Shown: positions 28,601 to 43,600, counted from the stretch's first letter. The stretch: DNA of 64,000 bases from Tomocerus qinae (GCA_020055645.1 CM034548.1:24788201-24852200), one strand, 5' to 3'. Numbers and translations are program-made. The notes: generated by a model from the letters alone, not told the origin.

Positions 28601-31600
28601 TATTCAGATTCTGATAGAAATTAATTGTCTTTGCGTAGGTACATAACAATGTTTCCCTAAAATGTATGTCAAACTTATTTCGAAAATGAATTAAAGAATT
28701 CCTTTGAGGTTTCTGCTTTCTTAAGCGAAATTAAAGCTCATGTTTTATTCCATGGGTTTCCAAACCAATAGCAAATATATCAAACAAAGTCAATTTACGT
28801 GTTTATTTATTTATTTGGTCTATTTCCTCTTCCTCTATTACGTTTTTTGCAATGTCAAGTAATCACTGTAAGAAATGTGATATGTTTGCGTACAGGATCT
28901 AAAAGGATTGGAAAATTCCTTATCCCTAAGTCCACAATGTTAAGATACTCGTACTTGAAATTAAATTAGACTTCTAGAGTCAAAAGATAAATCAGGTCAA
29001 GTTTGTAGTATTGTGCAATAATTCATTTCGATCGTATGCTTTGGGGATATTGAATGAATTTGTTTAATCAGAGTTTCAGCGTTACAACATGAGCGTCTAT
29101 AAATACTTGGAAATAAGCAATTGCCAAGATGAGATTGATTGGTCAAAACAAAGTCATAAGTCATCACTAAAACACATCGGATTTCCAAATAATTGGATAA
29201 ATGAAAAACTTTTAGTAAGTCTCAAGTCTCAGGTAGAACAAAATTGGTTTAGGTCCTGAAAAGAAAATAAATATCAGTATTAAGTAGGGGTTTTATGATA
29301 ATGATAATTAGTATTGCAGATTCGGTAAGTGCATAATTGAAATAGGAGGAGGTGAAAGAGTCATTACTGATTGGATGATGAAATAGGTAAATGAATGAAG
29401 GAGATGTATGTCGTTGCTCATTTGTTTTTATGTTTTAAGTGAAACTTAATAAATTAGGAAATGGCATTGCCTGTTGTTTGGGGTTATGTTTTGTTGAATG
29501 AGTATATCATTGTCCCCTTTTATGTAGCGTCCTGTTATTCCTTGCTGTCTGAGCTGACATCCTATTTTACGAAGTTTGGTATGGCTGCATGCTCGTTGGA
29601 TGTCTGTCCTTCCCTTCCGTTTCTCTGTATTTACGTTCCACTTGAATTCCAAGTTGCCACTTAGAAAGACATTCAAGTGCGCTGTGTACGTACATTAGGA
29701 GTTATCCCAATTCAAAGTTTTTCTGTGAATTCGCCTGAATACTTTTTGTTCAGCCAATTCACATCGCATTACACACTCGAGCACATAAACACATCACGGC
29801 CACATTCAAAGCCCTTTTGTAAGAGTCATTATTAATTCAGTTTACTCATGACAATAAATTCGGCTGTACATCGCCATTACATTGGTGCTTATCCTCTGGA
29901 AGGTGTAGCATTTATTGGCTGATGTACTCAAATGACGCCTTACGTCCCTACTCAGCTCCTTTCTTTAGACTCCTCGCTTTTCCTCTGCATTATCAGCCTT
30001 CTCATGAATTTATCTGTTCTTATAGCTGGTGGATTCATGTTTCGCCCCAATCCAGACGGAGAAAGGCCAAACTTAAAAACTCTCTCTCTCTCTGAATTAC
30101 CTGACTTGAATACATAACTTACACATCAGTTGTAGCTAGTCCTGCATGGTATACCTTTAATCTATATATTACCATTACAATAAAAGTAAGTTTGCTCAGC
30201 ACATTTAATACATGAAATGACACAGACATGGTTCTTCTCAAGAATCACTAACTACTACAGGCACACTTTCTGAGGTGAAATAGTGAGAAAATATTTCTGA
30301 TGGCTTCTTACAATAGACACAACGGCATTATATTTGAATGGTTGACAAATTAACATGAACGTGAGTGAGCAATCAACTTAATAGCTTCTCAGAATCAACA
30401 ATAAATCAATCTTATGAAGAATAGTGAGATCCTAAGGAAAAATATCTGTCAAGCCTTGTCATGTTACATTCAGAGTAATAATATTGGTACGGCACACACT
30501 TAACCACATACGCTTTTACTACACAGGCATATGCAATTTAATTGATAGGTTTATCTACATGTTTATGTAAGTTTGCATAGGAGATAAAAGCTGAAAGGTT
30601 TCATACTATCCCGTGAAAAAATATCTCAACGCGGAAAGAACATCAGTATAGAGGTATCTGTACTAGGAAAACTCCTTTATTCCCCGTGAAAATCAATACC
30701 AAAGATAAATATCTATTATCGAGTAATTGGAAGGACGATATCCTCTAGCAATAAGAAATTGCATTCTGTAGACACAGCGCATATTACTATTTTAGGGATA
30801 TCCCATTAATAGGAACAACAATAATATAATCTACCGCTAAGATCATGGTATTAATTTCTGTCTGTATAATAAGTGCACCAGTTATCGGATTCGGTTAAGA
30901 AACCACATAATCTTAGGAAATTGTAGAGAAGCCAAGAAATTTTGAGCCTGATTATTTGCCATCCGAATACTAAATTTCGCTTTCATTGACAGAGTGAAAT
31001 AAATCAGACGAGGTGAAAAGACTTTTTATGTAGTACTGCCGTGTAATAATGATGTAATGATATTGATTGAGATACCTTCGTTGATATTCTGGAGCCAAGC
31101 TGACGCTGACATTCCTCCGTTACTCTAAAGATTGAAAATACCCACAAAACACTGTTTTAGAAAGGTTGAAGCTAGACTCCCACCGTAGTTACTATTTTAG
31201 AACCTCTGTAGTCATAACAATCTCCAGTTAAGAAAAGCCAGCCAAGTTTTCCCGTGTAGATCCGTTTTTACCCAAGTCTATTGGGATTGTTTTCTACGTG
31301 GTAGTACACATTTATTTATACTTATCAGGCCTATACACAACTCGATCTTAAAATTAGGTGAGCTAAGCAAGAATGTAATATATTTAGGACACGCTGTGTA
31401 CCAATAGCAACTAAACTCTTTTACTAGAACGCAGCAGGATTGAGATTCGAATTTCTCCCATTTTCAGGTAACAGCCTTACTTTCTGTGGCTACAATACAT
31501 ATAGTGAATAGCTTATGGATTCGCTTGGTATTGATACTAATGGTATGGCAGCAGCAAACATGAACTTGGATCTTATTTTTCCTTTTTTCTCTTTAGAGAC

Positions 31601-34600
31601 ATATCTAGATCGCCGTTACAAAAACACATTTGTTCAGAGTAAGAATGTCTTATACTTCCATAGTGTATTAGAAACACATGGAATTTGATACTTGAGATTC
31701 GGGCAGTCTGCCGCTCTGTTACTTACCTGCATAAGTACCTAATGCTACAAACACATACTAGTGGAGTGCAAGAGCATGTGTGGCACATAAACAGTAGTTG
31801 CCCTAGAGCATTGCTCTTCCTCTAGCAGTATATGAACATAATCCTATAGATTTAGTATACATTTGTCTAGCTACAGCATATAAATATATTTCTGATATAT
31901 TGATAACCATGTATATATTAGGTGTGGTAAATTATAAGAAAAAGTCAACTTGAGTGCCCCGTGATGCATTTACTAGGAATAGTCTAGAAAGGGATAGAAA
32001 AAACAGTTTTGTATCCCAACGGCAGGAGAATCAAATGGTTTTCTTCCACGGAGCTCTAGCTCTCCCTTTCATGCTCTTTGCATTCCACTGCTCCAGAGTA
32101 TATATCGATAATATATACCTATTATATATGTAAGCGCTCGCTTCCAACTCATTTTCTCCATTTAAGCTTTCTACATATAAATTCTATGCAACACTACAGA
32201 AACGGGTTCACAATGAATGTATTCTACATAGCCATGTGCTTAGGTACGTGCCACCTACTACAAGGTATTCTAAATAGGTTTATTCTAATACTACTACTTT
32301 CTATACCACTGCAGGTATTATATAACATGTAAGTAGCCACGGTACAATAGCGACTTGGTTTTCTAAGCTATGCTATAGTAATTTTCTTGGAGATACACTA
32401 TAGGGTGACAGGATCCTAAAGAGATAACAGATCTATATACCATTGGGTAGCATAGTATTTGGTAAGTACTACTACCATGTGAATATATATGGTATTTATA
32501 GTGCAGAGAGAGTCAGGAAGGGTACTTTCACTTTGCGCAATACATCCTGAATCTGAACAACAACTTATAATAGATGCATAGAAAGTAAAAGATGGTCGGG
32601 AAGCAAGAGTCATATATTACAAGCCCTGGTTTTGTTGGAGCGAATATATTATATAGTGTTGAGTCGACCGCCGTTTTTATTTCAGTTGACTGTACACTTA
32701 CTTACTTAGAAATGATATGCCCGACTGTCATACATATGCTGACTGGGTGTTGGTGCTACTTACAAACGCCTTCCTCTGCTCCACAGTGGCATACTGTGTA
32801 AACATCTTTATTCCTTGCATGTAGCTATATGAAATTTATTATTTCATGGTGCTGTGTAAGATAACGATGTTATGGTTTAGCCCCGGTGCCAGAGAAAGTA
32901 AAGAAATAGACAGAGTACTTTCTCCTTTTCTACCTGTATTTTCTGTGCTGCAATGCAACTAAAGGAAATCGTGGACGAAGGAAACTAAAGTTTTATCTCT
33001 AGACTGAAAGACCTTAGCCTGCCCTGTTTTAGCTTTCACTTCCTTTTGTTAATCTGCGCTATAAATGAAATGAGTGCTCTAATCTACATACATAGGAGAC
33101 TTGTGTACTGTTTACCTTCTCTGTCTATACGGCCAAAAATGAATAAAATAACTAATGTTGCCATAAACTAACATTTCCCTCTTTTCTCTTAAGTGTATGA
33201 GCGTTTTTTCTGTCGAAAAAGCACTCTTGGCCTAATCGTAAGTAGTGAAATTAACTGGTACATAATTTAAGTGTAGGAGTACTTGCGCCGCTTTATAGGA
33301 GTTATAATAGTTTATACTTACTTAGAGGGCGTAGAATATTATAATATGAAATAACAGAGGGAGGTACTCATATGCTACGGACTTAATGTCATTAGGTATG
33401 TAATCAAACCGAAAATTTGCATTGCGGATAGTAAATAGCAGTAAAATACTTGGCTCATGAAACAGAAGAAATGTCAAAGATTGAGGGAAAGCATTAAACG
33501 TGGTCCACAATTTGCATTTGTTATTTCCGTGCCGTGGCTGCCTTCTGTCTTTCTTTGTCATTTTTGACATGTGTTCTGTTTTCTGGTTTTCTTTCTCTAC
33601 ATATTCAGAATTATAGGCACTTATCAGTAAAGTGCAGTCACTTTTTGCCATTTGCTATGCTTTGGACAGTCACAGTGATGTAAAGGGAAATGACACACTG
33701 ACAAGTATATTCTGCTGTGGTAACCCGTAATAATATCCTTATTTTTATCCAGGCTTAGCTTCCTAGGATGTAATAGCATTAGACTGATAAGAATTGTATG
33801 GCATAGAATACCTGCAGAGCCGAGTAGTAGTGGCTGAGACAGCCAGCCATGTATATGAGAAGAGGAGCAGCTAAACAATCCTTGACATTTGACAATGGAG
33901 TGGATGACAATAGACTTATAGGAGATAGTTATTCAGTTGAGTTGGTTGATGTACCTAATAAAAGTGCCTGGTTGGGACAAAAAACTTGTGATGCATTATA
34001 GAGTATTAGATAACATATTTTGGTAATAAGCGTTGTAATGCTAGCTACTGAAATGCCAGTCCAGCAGATTGCTGTCTTCCTAAGGATGTTTCTGAAGAAC
34101 GAAGGAAACCAGCCAACCGTGCTACACAAAAGACTAATAATAAAAATCTTATATATACAAGTGAAGGTAGTGTACATATAGCGACTAGTGGCACTTATTA
34201 GTATCCGAAGGAGCTCTTTAGCTACTAGTACACTATATTGTTAGGACGAGGACTCTCCCTATTTACTATCTGCGTGGCGCTGTTTCCACTTTAGAAGAAA
34301 TAATTTGACTTGACGCTCGAAAAGTGTTTTTTCTAGTGCATAGGAAGTGAAATGCCAGAATAGGTAAATCTATTAGGTAGTAGTGGGTAGTATTCGAGAA
34401 AGGTGGGTCAAATGGATAGGGGTGGGTAAATGGGTATAGGTGGGTGGGCACATCTCTAAACATTGAGATTGAGCACTATCTTTATTTGTATGTAAGTATT
34501 TTCATTTGCAATTCTAATGGCATCCTGATATAGAGCGTCTCAATATATTTACACTTCATGCACTGTAGTTATAGAGCGCTCAATTTATCTTTATATCTAC

Positions 34601-37600
34601 ATAAGACAGGGAAGACACTACGCAGATAAGTCTGGTATACCTAAGTATACACAGGATATTTTCAAGAGGTTAAGTTACACTAAGCCAGGACATGACTCGT
34701 ACGTGCCTTTTTACGTGAAAAAGAGACAATGAATATTACATTAGCCATGCACCTAAACTGAGATGAAAATTGTTTTTTGAGACGCTGCTGGAGAAAGTTG
34801 AGCTGTTATGTGGAGCTCAGGATTCAGCGAAGGTTTGTTTAAGACAAGATGATATTAGCTTCGTACACACCTGAAGCACCTGGCTACGTTCCTTGTACGT
34901 GACTAAGTAACTGATGAGATTGAGAGGACGTAGCAAAAAGAATTATTTTCTTCTTCGCAGCCATAGAATTGAATTGTAAGTGTGGCTCTTTCTCTCTCCT
35001 CCGTATAAGTGAGTGAGTGCAGCTCACTCTGTCAGATTGTGAGAAGGACCAATCAGCCAAAAATACCTGCCTACATCTCTTCTTCACCAGAATTTATGCA
35101 AAAGAATTCTTCCTTCCTTTGTGCTTATGTTTGCCGACCCGAAGAGTCAAGTACTAGTACATCCAGTCAGCTCTCCTCGATTTTACATACCTGCATCTTC
35201 CCTTCAATCCTATGCATCTCCACATAATGTAACTTGAGAGCAAGACAAGAGCCCACTATTGAAATTGAAAATTTTCTGTAGCATTCCTTCGTTCGCAAGA
35301 GAAATCAACTTTGCACAGTTTCTAAACAGATTTTGAATATCCCTAGCTGTAACCCTGTAAATACTTGACTATCCTACGGCATAAGACTTCAGTCTGACTC
35401 ACTCCTGAGTCAGTCATCAATCTCTGCTGATATCCTTCTTCCTCCACTCCATTTTCATCAGGGACAATATAATGCTTTTCCTGCTTTCTATCTTTCTACC
35501 TTTGCTATTCTCAGATAGAAAACGTCACTTGAGTGAAACGAAATTACTGTAGAAATTCAATTGTTGTTCTGTTTTAATTGTCATCCTGCCGTAATTAAAT
35601 CCAGTCAATTCTTCTATATAACTCAACAAGCAGCTCAGAACATTTTTCAAGTACCAGAGATGGTGAACAACCCTACTACATTATTGGATTTAAGCATTGG
35701 CAATTATTTATACCGATATTGCTGGTATATATACCGCTATGAAGTTTATGTGTTGTATTTCTTATATGATCAATCTTAAATAATATTGATTGTAGACTGA
35801 AACATGTAGCATACTATAGTGGACATGCTCATGTAGTTTGAAACAACAATATTAGAAATTTATTAGATAGAAATATTCATGGTACGTGGTGGAATGGAAA
35901 ATGGAATGTCAACTGGAGCAAAGGAAATGTGTTCTTGAATATGATATGCATGCATAAACTTCTTATAGAGACAAAGAGATAGTAAAATGCATTAGGACGA
36001 GAGAGAGAGTGGCACGACGAGTCATGAGACGAAAGAAGAAGGGACGAACTTTTTATGTCCTTTAGTTGTGTACTACATTAGATAACGTTGTTACAATACA
36101 ATCATTCAGAGAAACTTTGGTGGAAAACTGTTGGAGGAGAGTTGAGTGAGATCCTCCTATCTGTTTGTGCATTGCCTCAGCACATCTCTCCTCCTAATGT
36201 TTGTGTCTTGAGCATTGTGTTTTCCAAGGAGGTGTTCAGTTCTGTCTGGAGTGGAAACACGTCCTTCCTTCTTATGAGAGTGGAATAAAAGTGTATCGAA
36301 TATCATATTGTATTTAATAATAGCTGGGTTTTAGTTTTAGCTGATGTACTCTTCTCTGTGGATTCTTTGATGAGAGAATATCGGATTTCTATGGTTATGG
36401 ATTCGGAACGTGTACTGGGAACAAATATCCTTACACTGTGTTAGTGGAGTTACGACGTCTTGCCCTTTATTACAGTACCTACACATATCTCCAATAATGC
36501 AATCTAATGTAATGTATGTGTACTTCATGTGCGATAGGAATAGAAATTTCACAGACGATTACTATTGACAACAAGACAGCACTTCCTGTGCAAGAACAAT
36601 CCGCATTATTAGCAACTCTTTTCATCTTCTCTAATACACGAATATCTTCCCAATTGCAGTGACAATAAGTATCTTTAAACAAAAAACTACCCCATTTCTC
36701 CATTTGTTTTTTTTTATTCCTCGCCATAGCTGGCATTACATTCCATGCGTATAGGTACAGCTCTATGTATTTCCCAGAGTGTCTCAACTGTAGCTAACTT
36801 TGTTATTTCTACAAAGCCAACTCCCAAGTAGGCTCACAAATCTTCTATCATTTTCTTCTATTTCTTTACCTACTCCACAAAATAAATTCCGCCATCAGGA
36901 TTAACATTTTTAATGTATGCATACCATAAAAATATGATGAGAATTTTAAAATCTTAATAAACACAAGTCGTTTTGCGAGCTTTCTCCTCCAAAATAACAA
37001 TTTCGTCATGCTACTGTCTCTCTCCTATATTATTCAGCTCATGTAGCATAATTTCCTCCGTGCATGTTCACTATATCTAGTTCATAGAATCCACAAGGCT
37101 GTTCTTCCCATTTGGTCGTGTTTCCAATACGTAGTAGTAGGAGCCTCGCTGTAAGCATGTGCTAATGCATTCTTAAGCTCATTTAATCTTTCTCTTCTTT
37201 TGTTAAATGTCCATCATGCTCACTAGTATTTGCTTAAATCGTTTACAAAGTTTTGTGTGTGGCGTTAGTGAGTTGAGTAGCCAGACAATTTTTCAGTGCT
37301 ATTATTATGTAGGATGTAATAGTTGCCAGTGGGACTGCTTATACATAGGTTCAATGTATCGAAGGCATTTGAGTAGGTATACAAAAGGGACAAAACGCGA
37401 AGTTCGTTTCGCTACAAAAGCTGTCTTCCTATTTTATTCATGATTTCGTGCAGAATAGTCAAGAACAAATATTGCGAGTGGCATTGTGTACTGGAGGCAA
37501 TATTATTATAGCATGCATGGTAGTAGGCAGCATTGCCGATCCACGTCAGGATGGCCAGGTATAATATTAGTGCCCAGGTATGAACTCTGAAATTTCTTTC

Positions 37601-40600
37601 CGACACTCTACTCCACACTAGTATATACTGGTAGTCTTTTATAGCAGTGCTATATATATTTATCCAAGGGAGGACAGGGATAGGGGATGTGAAATAACGG
37701 GAAATAATATGTATGGCATATCCGAGATATTGTGTCGATATAATAGTCATCTGCATCGTCGTGTTCCATAACACACGAATGTGAATGCCAAAGTAAAAGG
37801 ACTGGCAGCCGCCCAGTTCCAGAGTGAAACTCGAGGAACGTTCATGTAACCAAAACCAAACCGACAACGAAACGGGTCGGCTTCTAAGCTCAGCTCAACC
37901 AATTCGGCTGGTTTGGTTAGTTTGGCTTAGTTTGGCAAGGATCGAGCCGGATGAAATAGACAGACGTATTTACCATCAACTAAACCTACTCTAGTATTTA
38001 CTCCTATAATATACAGGGCTAGGCACTCATACCAAGTCCTCACTCACTCACTCACGCTTATTCCATATTCCTGGATATATTTATCATGGGGTATTCCTCG
38101 CGTGGAGGCGGCAGGCAGTGCCGTGGCAGGCAACTGTAGCAATGCACGGCATGCCAGCGAATTCATTTGCCCATCATTGATTCTTTGGAGGGAGTCTAAG
38201 CTGGCCTCTACCATTTGTTTCATGGTGGATACCCATTATAGAGCATTTTCCTTCTAGCATGATTCCTTGAGACAAGTGGAGTAAATGGGCCGTGGATTAT
38301 CTATGTCCCCCGCTCCCTAAATTATTTTGTGTCCTCTCCAAACAAGCGAATGCCAATCCAGTTTATGTATTTGCTCTTCTTCTCATTTGCATCATCAAAA
38401 TGAATTAAATAACGGACATCTTACCATAGCGGCAAAGGCAACCGATCAATACGTCCTAACGTGACATTTTTACTGGCAGCAAATGAATGTGCGCCTATAG
38501 CCTCGCTAATCTCTTCTATAATATACACTCAATTCTATATCTGCACGACTATCTGTCTCCTCGCTATTATCATCCCATTCTTAGTAACTCCTCTAATCAG
38601 CTCAACTTTCTTGCCTGTCTTCTTTCATTTTTACTTTTCTACTTTCACGGAAACTATATCCAAATAACTTTCTAATACCAACATCTAAACAGGTATAGCA
38701 CTAAGGATTCCCTACCCGCACTTAGATATGTAATTAGCTACCTAGAAAATAACTACCTTCTAAAAATGATGCAAGGCTCCATTCCCATGCCTTTAGAAAA
38801 TTAAATTTTTATGGCCTGTCTTTTTGTCCTACTTAAGAATTTCATTTGCCTGGTTAGGCAATTTATCTCGTCTCTTTTACTAAAGTTGACAGTTCGAGTA
38901 AATACTTACCCACCGCTTATAACTATATAGCATTTACTATCTCATTCATTAGTGTACACATCACATGGATAAATCATTCAAATCTCTACAATTGTACATT
39001 CCTACCTGACGACTATAATCACAAATGCATTATGATAATTTTAAATATCAAAAGTTACAGGGCCACTAAATTCCATACAATATTTATTTATGCTTTCTCC
39101 AGCTAATGGTATCTCTCGTTAAGCTAAGCCCTTCTATCTGAGGCTTAAGCAAATCTCATACCGTTCTAAACACGTTAATACTTCATATGGCAATATAAGT
39201 TGTGAGGTTCTCTAAGCATCTAAATATAATATGTAATAACGCCAGCTGCATTCATGTAGGCATCAAAAATAATATCAAACATTTAATTTGAAAATAATGC
39301 AGACATGCAGATAATAATATGCATCATTAAATAATAACATAGGAATGCAATATTTAAGTACTTTATATCTATATCATTCATTAAATTCATTCAAAACACT
39401 AGCAGAATTGGCATTTCATTTATTTAATAATATTATTGCGTATTTTACAATTTTACTAATTAGGATATTTAAAATGTCGAATTTCAACTAACTGGTGATT
39501 ATTTTCTGTTACAGGTGCGAACTTTATTTGTAAGTGGACTACCAATGGATGCTAAGCCTCGAGAACTCTACTTGCTGTTCAGAGGATACGAGGTATGATT
39601 TAACACGTTATGACGACGAAATAAAGAATATTTTAATTGCTCCCAAGAATCATATCAGAAGGAAGCATTGAAGCCAAAATATTATAAATACCATTCTACA
39701 GATAACATGATTTTTTAATGATGTTTCTCAATTTTAAAAATTGTATAAGTCTTCTGTGCATTACATAATTAATAAGTAGGACGTAATGATATTATTTCCG
39801 TAATTGCATCATGAATTGTTTCTCAGTCTATATAGTAAGGTAGGGACTCTGATTTAAACAATGTGAGAAGTGTGTAGCTGGGAAGAATATGTTTTACCAC
39901 AAGATTAGGAGTAAAGCTCCTTTGTAATGGGCATCTAGGATGGAGATGCTTTTCATTTCATTTAGTTGAGAAGTTCTCGTTGACATATTATTAGAGAAGC
40001 ATGTGCATGTGAGACTAGGGAATTGGTGAAAGAGAGTAAGAGATAGTAGATAGGGGAGTATAGGTATAAGGTGACGTATTTACATGGTCTAATCCGCTTT
40101 CTCTTGTAGGGCTATGAAGGTTCTCAACTAAAAGTTACAAGTAAAAATGGAAAAACGTCTTCGGTGAGTTTATCCTGTTCCTTATTCTAAAGAAACAATT
40201 TATTTCCTCGAGTGTAATGTACTCGGGTGTATTTACTTAATGTCTTGACTCTTTTCAGCCCGTGGGGTTTGTTACGTTCACTTCTCGTGCAGAGGCTGAG
40301 GCTGCTAAGCAGGTTCTTCAGGTGGGTGCCCAACACTCTTCCTCAACTCCCTCCTCCCTTATTAAACCTAATGTCAAACTGATTTAAAATTCCAGGGTGT
40401 CCAGTTTGATCCGGATTTACCTCAAACGATCCGACTGGAATTTGCCAAGAGCAACACGAAAGCGAGCAAGCCGAAGCAGCAATCGCCTCCAGCCGCTGCT
40501 CCACATCCCGCAATGATTCACACGTTGACAGCACGTAAGTCCTCGCAGCTACATGATAGATGTTTGCATTCCAAGAAATGATGTATTTATAGGAAATGCT

Positions 40601-43600
40601 AATTATGGTTGGATGGGGTTTAGCGTTAGGAGGTCCGTTTTTCGCCGGCGGTCCCGAACTGTGGCCCCCTCCATTGGCGTACACAGGAGCTGCAGCTGCA
40701 GCGGCGGCGGCTGCAGCAGCGGCGGAACTTCCAGCCGGCCTTCAAGCACCAACATTGGTTCACCCTGCCTTACATCCACAGGTGCCTCTTCGCTCCTTCC
40801 TCTGACTATCTTCCCCCAACTCTCGCCTGACTTCCGGTTCCTCTCAGTCCTTGAATGTGGATGAGGCACTGGACTCTAGTCCCAACCGTCTGGTGAACTT
40901 GCCATCGAGTCCAGAGTCGTGCGGCTCTCCTCTAACGCCCCCTTCTCATCTCTTGCCCCATTCAGGTTTTCTCGTTAAGGCTTCACTAGGATCTCCCCTC
41001 ATGATGGACCATCATGTCCATGCGGTGAACACGGGTGTTCCCCATCGTCAAAATACAGTAGGATTTCATCCCTCGTACAGCCTTTTCTCTAGTAAAGTTT
41101 TATCGTACTCATTTGTAATTTGGCCTACGTGGCAGCTCCTAGCACTGGCACAGGCTCTGCCCTTCATTCACTCATCTTCAGTATTGTACTGTACTGTTGT
41201 AGTCTTCACGTGTATTGCCAATTTGCCAGCCATCCTCTCTTTATTATTATACTCTACATTAAGTCATCTCTCTCTCTCTCGCACACATTCATTTATATTA
41301 TTATAATACTAACTAATATTAACTGCCTCCTGTCTCTTCTCTCGGTCAGTCTTTATTATTGTCTCTATTAGACAACTCTTACCTTCTCCCCCAATGGCAT
41401 TCACTCTTTTTGCAGGGCATTCTTTTTTCATAGTCAATCTGCCATATATTTAATTCTATGTAGCAGTCATTTATTTTAATCAAAAAATATCGGTCTCCAT
41501 CCTGCTGGGCCAATAAACGGTTTCAATAAACGGCCACATCCCACTTTATATCTTCTATACTCTTTTCGTACTTTCTCCTTCACTTCCTTCCTGCCACTCA
41601 CAGTCGCAGTCAATCAGCCACACAAAAACTATCATTATCATCTTGAATGAACTTCCTTCAGTTTCAGGCCACATTTGCTGGCAGTATGAGTCGCTATTGT
41701 ATTAATTGATTAGTTGTTTCCGATTTATACATGTTATATAGTATATTCAACTGAAACTGAACTAAGTAAGACAACGTGATACAAAAATAAATGGCAGTTT
41801 GCAAATACGTAGCTCCTACTGTTTTATATTAGTCCCCACTAGGACTGCCACAAAAATATTGTACATAGTATTAAGAATAGGGATCCACAATTCACACTAA
41901 TTCTATTTAGAACGACAAAGTTTCTTCCTAACAGTGAAACTGAGTAGTTTAATGTATATACAGCGATAGTCTGTACATAATATGCAAATAATCATGCAAA
42001 ATTGCAAAGCAGCTCTTTTCAACCAAACTTCCACAACTCTATGATTTCTAATGTAGTAATTGCGTGGGAAAGACAAATAGATTCAGTGCCCCTCCTTATT
42101 CGTTTAGCAAGCGATTCTGATAAAATTGCCTATTTTTATGGCATTGCAGGATTGGAAAGTTTAAGGCCCATCCACAAGACAAGGTGGAAATCCTTTTTCA
42201 CAGCAAATTTAACTCTTTTATTGTCTACTGCAGTCTCCTTTTGTTTCCATATTCCAGGTAAATACAAGTTGCATCCCTGGCTACTACATCCCAGGCTTCA
42301 GGAGAAAAGTTTGCCCAGATTTGTCCGTGAGTGCTCACCTCTCTTGACAGCATTCACTTTCACCTGCTTTCCCAACTTTCACCCAATTATCCTAATTCTC
42401 CAGTCTTTCTCATGCACAAACGTTACTGAATGAGGGTAAAAAAATTCGCCTTGGGAGATTTCCGCACTCTTAGCCGTTTCATTAAAGTTTTCGTTGATAC
42501 AATTTTGAACCTGCCATAGGATTTTAGTTTTACCAATTTAGTTTTAAGAGAAACATTGACATTTCCCCGCTAGGAAAATAATAATAGGAATAAAACCCTT
42601 CAGCCCTTGAGCAAGAATATTTTGATGATATAACATTTTGACTCATAGTCTCTGAACAGATGCATCCTTTAACGCCTTTAGAATTGAGATTAATAAATAG
42701 ATCAGAATCGTAAGTTAGGGAGGCACACCAATGATTTGACTTTCCCTCGTATTTACGTATCTAATGCACGGAGAGGAAGCAAACACTCTAGATTTGTTTG
42801 TATTATTGCTATTTATAAATTGTGTAGAGTATTAATTACGTAATCTCCGTATAAACTAATATGACTAACTTTTATTACCCTCCATAAAGATTAGCCCCTG
42901 GCAGTTACAACTCGTGCCATACAACGCGTGCCTAAACTACCTATACGCATTGTTATGACTTAACTGACTAACAGAGCCTAGTCTTTTGTATTTCTATTCA
43001 CTTGTTCCACATCCACACGTGCCCTTAAGCGAGGGGATTGAAATGTGTATGAACTGTCCACCTATTCTGCCGTGCCATATTTTACTTACACCAATCCGAA
43101 ATGACCTTAGTGAGTAAAACCACACAAACTTTAATGTAATTCCGTCCATGTGCTACTTACAATACAATGTCACCACTCCATTGCCACTCATGAGCAACTA
43201 ATTGTAAGTTACATGCTAGACTAACTAATTCAGATCATTTAGAGGATTTTGCTCACATTTCGCCAAGCCGAAGCTACCACTTCACTGGTCAGTAGGAAGT
43301 TCACCTCGCGAGCCTCTCACCTGAATGCCTTTCCCACCCAGTCACCCACCCACCCACACCCACCCACAAGTAACCAGTATCGTAATTATTGTACTTTTCA
43401 CACGCCATCCTTCTGAGCAAATGTTCAAGTCCATGCACTGTGCCTTACTTACCACAACTCCCAAATAATATCACTGTAGCCCTGTCTTAATTGTTTTGTA
43501 GTTTGCTACAACTCATTTGAACTCATTCCCTTCGTTTACTCTACCTTTCTCAGCCCTTCGGGGTTATTTCTGGTCAAAGCTCATCTACTTTCTCTCTAAT

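Larger units (their letters stand above)
4692..39514 (+). other. Intron 1 (about 34.8 kb)
   Basis: Bounded by GAG|gtaaga and ttctgttacag|GTG. It contains the MITE at 25721-26697, a 30-bp tandem repeat at 23549-23616 and G-rich minus-sense tracts near 34370-34450. The open frames inside are short. None matches a family I recognise, including the longest, a 151-codon minus-strand frame at 37412-37867. No RNA gene was identified. Regulatory elements and alternative first exons are plausible but invisible without comparison. Confidence 0.75.

Noticed and set aside
33322-33651. 109-codon minus-strand frame
   Set aside because: No domain, AT-driven composition and no splice or conservation evidence.
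37412-37867. 151-codon minus-strand open frame
   Set aside because: Longest frame in intron 1, but Ile/Tyr/Ser rich with no domain, no splice support and no coding-like periodicity that I can see; likely chance.
40553-40864. Alternative plus-strand frame through exon 6 ([13 protein letters not shown]...)
   Set aside because: It is the shifted reading of the alanine-coding exon; the frame with PELW, polyalanine and LVHPALHPQ continues from RRM1 and matches the family.
42002-42433. Open frame in intron 7
   Set aside because: Hydrophobic and Phe/Ser/Leu rich composition typical of pyrimidine-rich intron sequence; no phase-compatible exon fits gene 1.
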